A stretch of DNA of 64,000 bases from Agapanthus africanus. Lineage: Eukaryota; Streptophyta; Magnoliopsida; Asparagales; Amaryllidaceae. The notes beneath the pieces were generated by a model that worked only from the letters and a program-made list of their open reading frames with translations, did not search any database and was not told the DNA's origin. Positions 11,628-22,493 of the stretch are shown here, one piece after another (positions within the stretch are counted from its first letter, which is position 1; each line of letters opens with the position of its first letter). The position numbers and the translations under genes are program-made. The DNA is taken from the NCBI GenBank assembly GCA_030015575.1, contig CM057339.1:698628761-698692760 (forward strand), in the 5' to 3' direction.

Positions 11628-11639
11628 TGGTATCAGAGA
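11628..11639 (+). promoter_or_regulatory. Primer-binding site of B
   Basis: TGGTATCAGAGA is complementary to the 3' end of plant initiator tRNA-Met over 11 bases and follows the LTR end without a gap. Confidence 0.85.
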
Positions 11640-12072
11640 CACCCCATAAAACCTACACTAGCTAGTTCTAACGTGTTTAAAATATCGATCGACCAAAATT
11701 TTTGAAACCGCTATTCTGAAATCATACTTTCTGTCGATTTTTTAAAGTGGTCTAAAAATCTTTTTCAGTATATCAAAACTTCGCGCAGGCTTTTATAAGA
11801 CTACAGATGAAAATTGGGCCCATGAACCCACTATAACGCCACGGAACTGCGGCTTAACATCCATGTTTGCCACGGTTCCACTGCCATTTTGGGGCCTTTG
11901 TTCACAATTTTTCTTCTCCGGTTCTTATATTTGGTATTATGGTTTCTGGACTATTTAGTTATTGGGCCCAGATTTATTTGAGTACTGGATTAGCTCTTAG
12001 GGCCTATTTGGAAAAGTTTAGTCGATCGAAATTTTTTAATACGTGTGATTATCAGTACTTAGATTAGCATTT

Positions 12073-12156
12073 GCGACTTTGAATGTCATTTGATTGGTAT
12101 AACCCGTCTAACTGCTATATGTTCTTTTATACGAGTTTGCGAACATGACATTCACG
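12073..12156 (+). ncRNA. Long leader hairpin, copy in B
   Basis: Outer arms TGAATGTCAT (12080-12089) and ATGACATTCA (12145-12154) pair perfectly. Inner arms AACCCGT and ACGAGTT pair with one mismatch. It is the most diverged of five homologous hairpins. Confidence 0.6.
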
Positions 12157-13374
12157 TTGATGTTCTGTGATTGTGTTGATATTGTACTTGGATTGTCGTG
12201 GTGGATAGCTGGTGGTGCAATGGTTTAGTACAGTTTATATTCATTTGGACATTTTTTTTGCGGCGCAAGCGTCCGACAGGTGGACAGCCGTTTCTGCCGT
12301 GTTGTATATTATTTTATTGGGGCATAACCAGGTTGAGGTCGATGTCACCTTTATACATATATTTTTATTTTATGTACTAGGACCACCCCACGGTGGAGTG
12401 CATGAATAGCCAGGTTCTAGAGGGCAACAAGCCCGCATCTCATGGCGTTGAGATGGAGGGGGCTTCACTCTAGAATTGGCGGGCTATTCGCCGCACTCGT
12501 AGGGGTATAGGTATGACCCACGGAGGGGCGCTCAAGTTACCGGGGCCCGTGAAGTGCTGGGTGGCCCGTTCACTTTGTTGATTGGGATTGCCTCACTTCT
12601 GAGATTGGCGGGTAACTCGCCGCGCTTGTAGGGGTCCAGGTTTCCATTGCATGGGCTATCCGCACGACCAGGAACTTTGGGTCTCATTTGCGGCTCAAAT
12701 GAAACCCGGGGCTCCAAGATTATGCACCATTTTGTGATACTTGCTGAGATTCTGTGTCGTTGCTTATTATCATGCCTGGGATGAATGTTATATATATATA
12801 TTGATATATATACTAGTAGATGTTGTATTTGTTTTGAACCCGTGCTAGTCCAGCCCCCGCTCTGTCGTTAGTTAAGTAACCCAATGGGTGATGACGGGCC
12901 CAGTGGCGAATGCGGATGGCATATACGTACATTGTATTTTCGTTCTTTTATGGTGTGATAAGATTAAATGATGAGACCGCATTAATTTTGATTAATGTAA
13001 GATAATAAACCTTACAAAAGTTGTTGGAAAAAATTTCGAAAAACTATAGTTATATTCTTTCGCTTTGTATAGTGGTGTTCGGTCATGAACATCTAGCACC
13101 TCATTCCACGAGGCAAGAGCCGAGATCCCTTCGCAGGGAGTGACCTCTTGAGCAAAAGCTTATACTGTAAATTACTCGGTTTTTATTTTCAAAACCACAA
13201 CTTTTCAAAAGCGGAGCCTAAACCACTCCTTTTCAAAAGCGGAGCCTAAACCACTCCTTTTCAAAATTGCTCGGTTCCTTCAACGATATCAAGTTCATTA
13301 CGTTAAATGGTTTTTCGCCAAAAACCCAGCCGTAGCCCTCCGTCATTTCAGATAAGTAGCACTTAGTATTCGTG

Positions 13375-13567
13375 CTATGTACGTTAGTCTCTATCAAGGC
13401 ATAGTGAACGGTAGCTAAATTTTACTTATCTGTTGCATTTAGAACAGTCGCATAGCCACGTTGGTCTCTATCAAGGACTTATGTGGGTGGGTTTAAGTTA
13501 ATCCAGGACAATGATGGGTTGAACTTGACTTGCGACTTATGGTACGTTGGTCTCTATCAAGACCATA
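13375..13567 (+). ncRNA. Triple hairpin array of B (loop CTCT)
   Basis: Three hairpins at 13375-13404, 13451-13483 and 13538-13567. Outer stems: CTATG/CATAG, CATA/TATG and TATGG/CCATA. Each presents an apical motif TTGGT-CTCT-ATCAA (TTAGT in the first), which can form a small upper stem with loop CTCT. The hairpins share position and lower-stem layout with the arrays in A, D and E but carry their own loop. Confidence 0.6.
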
Positions 13568-14027
13568 TGACGCTTGGGGCAAAAACCACATCGAGAGTTT
13601 CAAAAATACAGGAAAATTGCTAGTGCTGCATACCTTCTGGAGTGTGGTGACTAGAGTGGCTTCCATTTAGTTTATCATGCAATGATAGTTGGATCCCGAT
13701 CCCCTAATGAGTAGGATTACTCCTGGGAAATTTTTCACTTAACAATCAATGCTATAAACTAAGTAGGTGTCTAGAACGGTGTTAGCCGGGCTACGCCTCC
13801 AGGGAAAAGAGGTTATGTAATTAAGGAACTTCGCGAAAGCATTGTAAAACCTCCCTCGAAGTACCGACACTAGCCTGGCCGAAAGGTTAAGCAAGTATTG
13901 TGATGTCCAATTAATCCCAACTTATTCTTCTTTTAAGATTTGAAGAAGAATTCGAGGAAACAGTAGGAGCCATCCTGATTAGATAAACTAATAACCAATC
14001 TAATCTTGCAAGAGTGCATGCTGAGTG

Positions 14028-14047
14028 TTTCTTTTCTCTCTCTCTAG
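14028..14047 (+). promoter_or_regulatory. Possible 3' splice site before the B ORF
   Basis: TTTCTTTTCTCTCTCTCTAG is a strong pyrimidine tract ending in AG, 37 bases before the first ATG of the protease frame. A CTGAG just upstream could act as a branch site. The tract is present in A (24241-24266), D (41306-41328) and E (minus, 52756-52795). No donor was identified with confidence. Confidence 0.4.
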
Positions 14048-14083
14048 GTAGCAACCACTTCATGCCTTAAACAAGATAATAAA

Positions 14084-14533
14084 ATGTATCGCTTGACCGA
14101 TCCAAATTCTTATTCGGGGCCGCGGAACGTCGGTTTGGGTCTAACTTATGACAACAGTCATGAGTATGAGCAAGGGAAAGAGGATTTCATGAATTCCTTG
14201 ATTACTCCATCGAAGAAAAAACATACTATTGCGTCTTCTTCAGGTGTTCTTGTTATTGAGAATTGTTTTACGATCAGTCTTACCTCCTGGATACTCGATA
14301 CCGGATCAGGATCTCATATCTACAATTTATTACGGAGACTGAGAAAAAGTAGGATGGTTGGACTTGGTGATATGCCCCTCAGAGTAGGGAACGGAGCAAA
14401 AGTTGATGCTTCTCCCGTCGGTGAATATCACCTAGTATTGCCAAATGGCAATACTATGATTTTGAACAATTGCTACTATGTACCTTCCATGGTATGCAAC
14501 ATCATATTAATTTCTTTACTTAATAAAGATGGA
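14084..14533 (+). pseudogene. B polyprotein start: protease, first part
   Basis: A 150-codon frame opened by ATG at 14084. Residues 1-60 have no recognisable domain. Residues 70-78 (WILDTGSGS) hold the aspartic protease active site D72-T-G, and the later ...VSPVGEYHL-like and CYYVPS stretches fit Copia retropepsin. The frame stops at once inside J because ATGGA at 14529-14533 is the target duplication; across J the frame resumes at 32146. The reading frame was thus intact at this point when J inserted. No Gag domain precedes the protease. Confidence 0.85.
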
Positions 14534-15602
14534 TGATTGATCTTTTCTTTGTGTGTCGGTTTAGAAAATGAGTAGAAATCACAATCAAAGAATTATTTGA
14601 CCGCAATCAATAACGGTGTCGATTGTAGCGCGTTAGTAAGTGCGGATCGTCCACAGGGAAAGTGTAATCGTTCGTGTTTCGAATTAGATGAATTGAAACT
14701 TTAAAGAAAAGGAAACAAAACAATTCATGATTTGTAATTGAAGTTCAAGAATGAGAAAAATCTAGATCTAAGAGAAACATTAAAATCAAGAATTGAGATG
14801 TGTGATGATTTTCCAAACCAAATATCAAGAATCAAAGTGAGGCTCGTAGGAATCGATCGGATCTATAGATGTGATGAAATATAGCGATTACGTATTCCTA
14901 TCCTTCGATGAATTGATACTAGATCGTTGATTATCGAAGAGAATTAGGGATTTCTAGTGAAACTAGGGTTTCAACATTTATCCCTTGTTCCTTCGTCGAT
15001 ATCATTCACATTCTAGCCTCTACCAAATTCAAGAATCGATCGTGGATCGCTAATTTCGAGCGATCACAATCAAGAAAGCATCGCAACGAAACTAGGTCGT
15101 CGATTCTTCAATTTACTAGGGTCTACAAAACTCGTAGGACTTAAGAATCGTTTTAAGATTTGTTACATCATCAATCTATTGATCGTCTCGACTCCTTTAC
15201 GAGCGGAGTTTTACTCAAACATCACAACAAGAATCACAATCACAAATTGAGATCGAATCATGATGCAAGAATTTAAAAAAAGCAAGATTAAAGAATTTCA
15301 CCTTTTATTTATATCAACAATTCCATTACAATCACTCAAGAACTACAAGAGAAAGAACTCGATCGTCGATTTGGCTTCGCTCGTCTCCTTGAGTCGCGGA
15401 TCGGCTTGGGTCACTTGCTCGATTGAAGATCGGCTCCGCTCCTAAAAGGTTGAAGGCTTCTTGCTTGAATGGTACTCGGGATCTTGAATTTGGATTGGAA
15501 TTAGGGTTAGCGTTTGGCACAAGTCGTGTCACTCAACTTGTGGATGGAAGATGAACAGAGAATGATGAGAAATTGAACAACCTCAACCCTAGATCTAGGC
15601 TC

Positions 15603-15613
15603 CTTTTTATAGA
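15603..15613 (-). promoter_or_regulatory. TATA box of J, left LTR
   Basis: The minus strand reads CTATAAAAAGG, a good TATA box placed in the middle of the LTR. The other LTR has the same motif at 31494-31504. Confidence 0.55.
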
Positions 15614-15802
15614 TCTCAAAACCCTAGATCTAGGATTTCAAATTTGAATTTTCCCTCCAAAAGTTTGTTAAGAGACCCTTCTAGAAATAGTTTGTTAAGC
15701 CGAGCCTTCTAGATGAGACACATGGCATTTCTACAATGTTCTGGAGGCTTGGGCCGTTATAATTAGCCACGTGAGGAAATTTGAGCTTCTGATGACGTCA
15801 CG

Positions 15803-15852
15803 CCGCCGCGGTTCCGCGGCTTAAGCCATCTCCCGCCGCGGAATCGCGGTTC
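15803..15852. repeat. GC-rich inverted-repeat module, J left LTR
   Basis: Arms CGCGGTTCCGCGGC and GCCGCGGAATCGCG, one mismatch apart from perfect pairing, enclose TTAAGCCATCTCCC. The right LTR has the same at about 31694-31742. It resembles the modules in the leaders of A, B, D and E. Confidence 0.65.
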
Positions 15853-16249
15853 ATTTGAAGCTTTAGAGCCTGAAACTTCTGGGCTTTTCTTATACTGATA
15901 TTTGGGCCTTTTTGTGATATGTTGATTTTCCAATTGAATCCCTGATCTCTGCCAGATCTCTAGCCTTTGAGTTGGTGTATTTTATCAGCACTGTTTCACA
16001 ATTTTTGGCTCGGTTTCTGGAATTTCCTGCACAATTTCTCAGGACAAGAGTTGCGTAATACAAGGATGATGCGATGCCATGATACACACACAATTTCCCT
16101 AAAAGTGCCGGTTTTAAAGTCTAACACATGCAATCTGGTATTTCAGAGATGTTTTGCTAATATGTGCTATATGAATACCGAACACTTCTAGATGAGTGCA
16201 AATGATAGGGAAATTGCCATGTTAAAAATGCAGTATTTTCGACTGATCA

Positions 16250-17743
16250 AATTCCCCCAAACTTATTTTCGGTCGTCTCGAGCGAATTATTTTATTAAAA
16301 AGAGAAGGAGAAAATAAAGAAAGGGAAAAACTAATTAGCACACTTTCGTAGGCAACACGATTGCACCGAGCATGTGCAACAAGCCTTTAAACTTCTAGGT
16401 GTCCCTAGTAGGAGGAGTGTTGTCTTCTCAGGGTTTTCAGCGGATTGCACCAACAAAATTCAATAATAAAAGGATGATCATGAATATTACATTTATAGAA
16501 AAGAATTGTAAAAGAAAAGCCTTGAAAATTAGGGTTTCCAACTAAGCTAGCTTTTCAGTTGTCATGAGCCCTATCTTAATAGTTATGAAAAAATGTCAGA
16601 AATCACGTCCTCCCTCATTAAAAACATCGTCTTATTCTTCATTCCTATCTTTTTTCCAAACATCGATCATATCACCCTGCGTGTGTGTAAAAGGACATCC
16701 CTACACCCGGAGAATTCAATTCAAGCTATCATACTCTTGCCCGTCAGCCTAAGTACTTTTTGATTACTGAATATTTAGATGTGCTCACACATTTTCATGC
16801 GACCGTTAATACTTCTTGAAGTACTAACCGACCGATTACTCATGTGCTTACTTATTTGATGTATTTTCCTCGTCTTGCACCACCTCAGGTATAGCAGTGA
16901 CTCCCAGACCAGTTGGCCTTAGGGCACTAGGTGAAGAGGCACCCTCGCTATATATTTTTTATTGCCCTTGGTGATAACAAAACCAGTGTCCATTTTTCTC
17001 ACCACTTTATATTTTCTTCATTCATTTTTTTATTTCCTTCATACTTTGGCTTTTAGACAAGAGCATTTCAAGGTATCCTCTACTATCCCGAGTTTCAAGA
17101 CGTGTGTAAGTGCGTATAGTAGGGTATCAACGTTCAAAATGTTTGGCTTCCAGAATAGGAACTATTTTTCAGACTTATTTTTATCCCCAGATTAGTGACT
17201 TCCTTCATCTTACAACCCTTGGGACAACGGCTCATAACTACTTATTACTAGTTCGTATAAGAAAACTTCTAATTTTCTTAGTTTTCTTAAATTTTTCTAA
17301 TCTCATTGATGCAATTTTTCACTATCTAATCTTTTATTATCTTATTTATGTACAAAATATTTTTATTTTTCGAAATTTTTAAATTTTTATAGGTTTTCAA
17401 AATTGTTTTGTGCTTATGCAAAGTATGATGCAAATGATGCGAAAATAAGCACAAACCTCCCCCAAATTTGTTTTCAACAGTGTCCTCACTGTTGCTTTCT
17501 GCTAAATCTCGAAAAACCTGTAAGCTTGGGAGGAAATTTATTAACGGGGGCAAAATATTTAAGTGAAGAACCTCCCCCAAACTTATTCTTGGCTCATCAT
17601 TTTGTAAAAATTTTCTTTTCAAGAGCCAGAAAAAATGCCTCCCCAAACTTGAGTTATGCAATGTTAATCTTTGAAAATCACATGAGGTGGTCAAAAATCA
17701 TTGGTCGGTGCCAATCTTTGCAAAGACCGAAGGTTAACACCAA
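16250..17743 (-). other. Non-coding 3' region of J with repeated polypurine motifs
   Basis: No protein domain is seen in this 1.5 kb. On the minus strand four copies of a motif like AAGTTTGGGGGAGG occur: 16254-16272 (directly next to the LTR, the working polypurine tract), 17457-17479, 17571-17592 and 17637-17653. This is where reverse transcriptase and integrase would lie in a complete Athila-type element. Confidence 0.65.
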
Positions 17744-19018
17744 CTATTCAAATTTTTTATCAAAGCAGTGCTCTGGTTGGTGGAAGAAGAAGTGGGGAAA
17801 GGGTAAGTGGTGGATTAGAATGTGTGTGCGTCTCATTTTGGAGAGACGATGCAGTGAATGTGATGGATTGCTCGCATTCTTTTTACAATTCAGAAAAAGG
17901 GGTGGAGGTTCAATTTCAATGTTTGGGAGATGATTCATCTCAACACCCGTGTCATTCAAAAATGCGAGTTCATCAGCGAAGATCTCCTCAAAAGTTCCAT
18001 CAATACCCCGATGAATAATGTCATCACAAAGTGCGGGGTGACCTTCAGACTCTAAAAGCAGTTCATAATCAGTGTTAGTTGTTGACCCGGACATCTCGGT
18101 GGAAGAGTCCGTATATGTATGATACATAGTTGGGTCAAACAACAACGTATGAAAAGAGTCAAGATCAGTATCATGAGGATCATCAAATTCGCTGCTGTCG
18201 ACATCCATTAAGTCGACAGAACAGACCTGAGCAGTAGGTTCGGAGGGTACACTTCCCAACTTGTAAATGTTCAGCTCAATTGACCTATTGCCGAAGGATA
18301 GGGTCATAGAACCATTACGACAGTTGATGATAGCATTGGAAGTGGCCAAAAAGGGGCGACCTAAAATCACCGGAATTTGATTCCGTGGATTCGCTACAGG
18401 CTGTGTATCAATTAAAATAAAATCCACAGGGAATACAAATTCCCCGATTTTTATTAATACATCCTCCAGTTCACCCCTAGGTTTAGTGCTTGATCGGTCA
18501 GCCATTTGGAGAGTTATGCTCGAGGGCTTTGACACTCCGATACCTAGTTGCTCATAAACCGAGTATGGAAGCAAGTTAACACTAGCCCCGAGGTCTAGTA
18601 TAGCACGGTTGATGTGTTTTTCCCCGATAGAAATGGAAATAGTAGGACAGCCAGGGTCCTTACGTTTCCTCGGTACTTGTTGGGGGAAAGCCGTGTCTAA
18701 AGTCTTTTCCATGAATATCTTCTTGGGCACTTGAGTCTTCCTCTTCCTAGTGCACAAGTTCTTAAGGGTTTTCGCATAGGACAGAACTTGTTGGATAGTA
18801 TCTAGGAGAGGGATGTTGATGTTAACTTGCTTAAACATGTCCATAATCTTCTCCATATGTGGACTAGATTTGTTAGCCCGTAACCGATTAGGATAAGGTG
18901 CTTTAGCAATAAGCGCTGGGTCCATCATAGGAGAAGGAAGTGTGTGTGGACCCGATCCCAGAATAGAAGTGGGGATCGTCCGTGGAGAACTAGAAGAGGT
19001 GGGCTGAGGTGGTGAGCC
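17744..19018 (-). pseudogene. J retropepsin (protease) with Gag C-terminal part
   Basis: A minus-strand frame whose first ATG is at 18928 (394 codons). Residues 112-115 (DLGA) are the aspartic protease active site within ILDLGASVNLLPYS, and residues 188-195 (ILGRPFLA) are the conserved C-terminal protease motif. The N-terminal 90 residues resemble the Gag-protease linker of Athila elements. The frame is continuous with the gag frame upstream except for one TAA at 19019-19021. The remaining 180 residues are acidic and end at 17744 without entering reverse transcriptase. This is a retroelement protease; no cellular role is implied. Confidence 0.85.
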
Positions 19019-19879
19019 TTATGAGAAACGAAGAATAGGCTCGTGAGAAGGTGGTGGGGTAGAAAAACTGGGGTTAGAATTAGAAGTAGAAGTGGAGGGA
19101 AAGGTCTCAGCCGGGGTATCATCGATAGATTTTTCAGTGTCATCAATCTCTTCCCCAACATGATCGTCAAGCACTCTTCCAGATCTCAACGTGATTGCAT
19201 TCACATGATGTGAATAGCCAGGATTGGGCAAAGGTTGAGCTGGAAGTTTCCCTTTCTCTCTTGCACTCATTTCGGCTTTTAGTTGTGCAATTTGTGCTTC
19301 CATCGATTTGATATTCTCATTTTGAGAGACAATGATCGTCATCACATTCTCGACGGAAGATTGCAAACTTGCCATCCCTTGGATGGATTGTTTCATGAAA
19401 GTATCCAAGATTTGTGCTAGTGCAGAGGTATTATCTGTACCGGTCAATTGCAAAGAGTTTTCATGTGGTGCAAAAGTGTTGGCCGGATTTTGGAAGTTTT
19501 GTGATTGGAAGGGGTGCTGACTCAATTGAAGTGGTTGCTGTTGTGGTGGAGGGACCCTTTGGAAATTGTGTTGGTTTGGAACCGTGTTTTGAGATTGTGA
19601 TTGGTTCCAAGCAAAGTTAGGGTGATTCCTCCAACCCTGATTAGATGTGGAAGAAAATGGATCGTTTCTAGGTCTTTGAAATGCGGCATTGGTATGCTCG
19701 GGACCTTGAAAAGGAGAATTTCGTGGACATTCTTCCGTCAAATGAGAAGGATCAGAACAGCATCCACATACAGTTTTGGAGAGTGACATTTGATTTAGGG
19801 CGGCAGCTAAAAATTTGTTTTCCATAGTCTCGAGTTTCTTGTGTATAGCTGAAATGTCAGCTCTAATTCCTATGGAAAT
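19019..19879 (-). pseudogene. J Gag, C-terminal half with zinc knuckle
   Basis: Minus-strand frame ending at TAA 19019-19021. It starts immediately at the insertion point of A; the ATG at 19906 lies in A's LTR and is an artefact. It holds a zinc knuckle of form C-x2-C-x4-H-x4-C (CGCCSDPSHLTEEC), then an Asn/Gln/Pro-rich stretch, a coiled-coil-like segment with repeated Ile/Leu, and a Ser/Thr/Pro-rich tail. Across A the frame joins 29777-29905 without a shift, so gag was open at this point before A inserted. Confidence 0.85.
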
Positions 19880-21965
19880 TGTTGGAGATAGTGCCCTCAG
19901 AGTCAATTATTGGATCACAGGCACGTGATTGCAATGATTGAGGGGAGGACCAGTCCCAATAGGACAGTCTTACTCAAGATGATAGTATGCTATCTGGTTT
20001 ACCTTTATCATCGTGTACTGCTTTAGGTGACCTTACAGGTCACTATTGCACGTTGATAGAGCCCCTAGGATTCTAGCTTGACTTCCGGCAGTATGAGGGC
20101 GATCATATACGTGGGAGCTGGTAGTCTATAAGCACATCCTTAAATGGTCCCTAGTCGTGGGAGTTTCGAGACAGGGCATCGATACTCCAGAGTAGACTAG
20201 TGTATACAGTCGAGACCCCGACGAGGGGCGGTGGCCGGTCTCACAAGCCACTGGTGTCAGTTGGTTCACCTAAGATGTATACAGGTGCTCATTGAGGTAT
20301 GAGTACACCGGACAGGACTCGCCGGGAACCTGCTAGTTGGGTTTTATACCAGACGTCAGATAGCAGTTCCCAGGTGACATGTGTACAGGTTAGTTCATCG
20401 ACCTGGGATCGTCATTTGTCTCGTGTGAGTTCCCACTGTGCTTTGATTACTACCCTACCACGGCTCAAAGGAGTCGTGCAAACATGTTTTAGTTGGGTAC
20501 AGTCCCGAGCTACATGGAGGCAGTGAGCAGATCTGCAGGGGTTCGTCTCTCCCGGTATTAGGGGTGAGGTCGCGCTGTGTCGAGGAGAGCCAGAACATGA
20601 AAAGTCCTTGGCCAAGGCAGGAGATTTGCTGGTAGGTATTCCAGTAGTATCTCAGGGTATACTGGGTTGCATTCCGACACGACTTGTACCGCTTTTGGGG
20701 GTCTGACTTTTACCAACCCCCTAGGCCCGCCATGCGATGCTCATAGACGAACGGACCGGACTGTACGGATATTGTCACTGACAGGCACAGTAGGGTGTCA
20801 GGATGAGTTCGCTCATCGACGTCCCTTTTGGTCAATAGCTGGTGGCCCGTCACGTATTGGCTTATACCTCTGACGTGCTAGTGGTTAAATCCACAGCCAT
20901 GGTATTGACGAGTCTTTAGAGTCCACCACACTCAGTTACTCAGGTTTCGGGCGAAACGCTGTAGAGGCCGTATGGAGATATGGCAGGGTTCGATCAGATA
21001 CGTGCGGTATTGCACGGATCGTGATCGGACGGTTTTTACTAGCCGGCTTTGGCTTAAGCCGGATCGTAGTATTTGATAGTGTAGTTTCGTCTCTTTGCAT
21101 TTGTGTTCAGTGGGAATACAAATGCGGGCATGTATTTGCAGTAGTGGGGTTTTCCTGTAATTTATTACAGGAACAGTTTTCTGTAGTTGCCAGTTTGCAT
21201 TCCGTTCCGGCCGGTTTTCCTTCATTCCTTCTCGGTCGGACTTTCTTGATGAAGGGTGTTAATTGCAAGTTTACAATTAACATTTAGTGGAGGGTTTTCT
21301 TGCATTTGTGGCTATTTGATGAGACTTGCTTCATGATGATATTCTATTATGGTCATTTCATTTGCTTATCTTGTGAGTGGACTTTGATGAGAATGAAGAG
21401 TGACCCTTTTTCCATGCATATCTCTCATTTTTCCTTTTTGATTTTTTCATTATCTCCACCATTCCATGGAGGGCCGGCCACTTCATGAGAGAGAGAGAGG
21501 GGGTTCATTTTGAGATGAGGGAAAATGATTCATTCTCATTTTAGCTTTGCTTGCTTCAAAATTCCTATGCTCATTCCCTCCATCCATGGCAACTACTAAA
21601 CCCCAAGAGACAAGTTTACTACACTATTCTATAGCAAGCCTTGGACGCGTCGGCTATCCAACTTCGCGCCCGAGTTACCTCGGTCAAGAGGCGGGAGCCC
21701 GTAAAAGATTCCGGCTATGTGGTGTCCTTTCCGACGAGACGATGATGGACGTAGATTCCGCAGGAGATCGGAGTTGAGACGAAGACCGAAGGACACGGAT
21801 CGCTTGGTATTGCATCTCTACTCTTTTCTATTTTGCTAGTTGCTAGGTTAATGGTCCGATCCGGGTGAAAAGTGCGCTGTGGTGCCGGTTTGCAAAGTTC
21901 GCAAAGTTTTTGTTTCCGCGTTTTCGGCGTCGGATCGACGGCCGGGGCGCCCCCGCGGGCTTACA
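19880..21965 (+). repeat. 5' LTR of A (2086 bp)
   Basis: Starts TGTTGGAGATAG and ends GGGCTTACA. It contains a dyad around ACGTGC at about 21000-21020, a hairpin with arms CCTGTAAT and ATTACAGG (21154-21171), and a second one at 21258-21281 with arms GTTAATTG and CAATTAAC. The many short ORFs recur in every LTR of this family and are not genes. Confidence 0.92.
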
Positions 21966-21966
21966 A

Positions 21967-21978
21967 TGGTATCAGAGC
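21967..21978 (+). promoter_or_regulatory. Primer-binding site of A
   Basis: TGGTATCAGAGC followed by CA, complementary to initiator tRNA-Met over 14 bases, one base after the LTR end. Confidence 0.88.
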
Positions 21979-22415
21979 CACGCCATTAACTTAGCCTAGC
22001 TTGCTCTAGTGTGTTTAGAACTCGATCGAACAAAAATCCCCAAAAACCGTATTTTCCTATGCATGTGTTTTCTGTCGAAATTTTTTCTGCTCCAAAAATT
22101 TTTCAGGTCATCTCAGAATACAGTGCAAGAAATTCTAAGAATTCTGGTCAAAATTTGGTCGCGAGATCACTCCATACCGCCGCGGAACCGCGTCCAAACC
22201 CATGCTTGGGCCGCGGTTCCGCCGCGCTTTTAACTGTTCATCGTGGCAAATTTTTCCAGAAGGCTTCTGAATATGAAATAGGGGTTTTGGGATATTAATT
22301 TTGGGCCCAGATTTTCTGTAAGTGCTACAGTACTGCTTGGGGCCCACTTTGATAAATTTGTTCGATCGGATATTCTAAACATGCCAGTTCACAGTATTTA
22401 CATTATATCTGCGAC

Positions 22416-22493
22416 CGTGAATGTCACTTGATCGGTAAATCCAGTCTATCTGCTATAGCCCTTTTAGACGGATTTGCGAACGTGACATTCACG
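22416..22493 (+). ncRNA. Long leader hairpin, copy in A
   Basis: Outer arms CGTGAATGTCAC (22416-22427) and GTGACATTCACG (22482-22493) pair perfectly. Inner arms AAATCC-GTCTA (22437-22448) and TAGAC-GGATTT (22465-22475) pair with one mismatch. Confidence 0.7.

Larger units (their letters stand above)
11640..14083 (+). other. Non-coding structured leader of B
   Basis: About 2.4 kb without a credible ORF between primer-binding site and protease, where gag should be. In order it holds a GC-rich inverted repeat (11836-11886), a long hairpin (12073-12156), two GGCGGG hairpins in a tandem unit of about 129 bp (12478-12492 and 12607-12621), a block with GAGATCCCTTCGCAGGGAG (13060-13157), three loop-bearing hairpins (13375-13567) and a pyrimidine tract plus AG like a splice acceptor (14028-14047). 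The same order recurs in A, D and E, and in part in C. Confidence 0.75.
14534..16249 (-). repeat. 3' LTR of J
   Basis: Plus-strand ends TGATTGATC and CTGATCA. It is closely similar to the right copy; visible differences include CGCGTTAG versus CATGTTAG near 14625 and small substitutions elsewhere. It contains the GC-rich inverted repeat at 15803-15852 and a minus-strand TATA box at 15603-15613. ORFs of 61-74 codons in it occur in both LTRs and are not genes. Confidence 0.92.

Noticed and set aside
17403..17933. 176-codon plus-strand ORF
   Set aside because: It overlaps the minus-strand protease reading frame and polypurine motifs of J; an antisense shadow.
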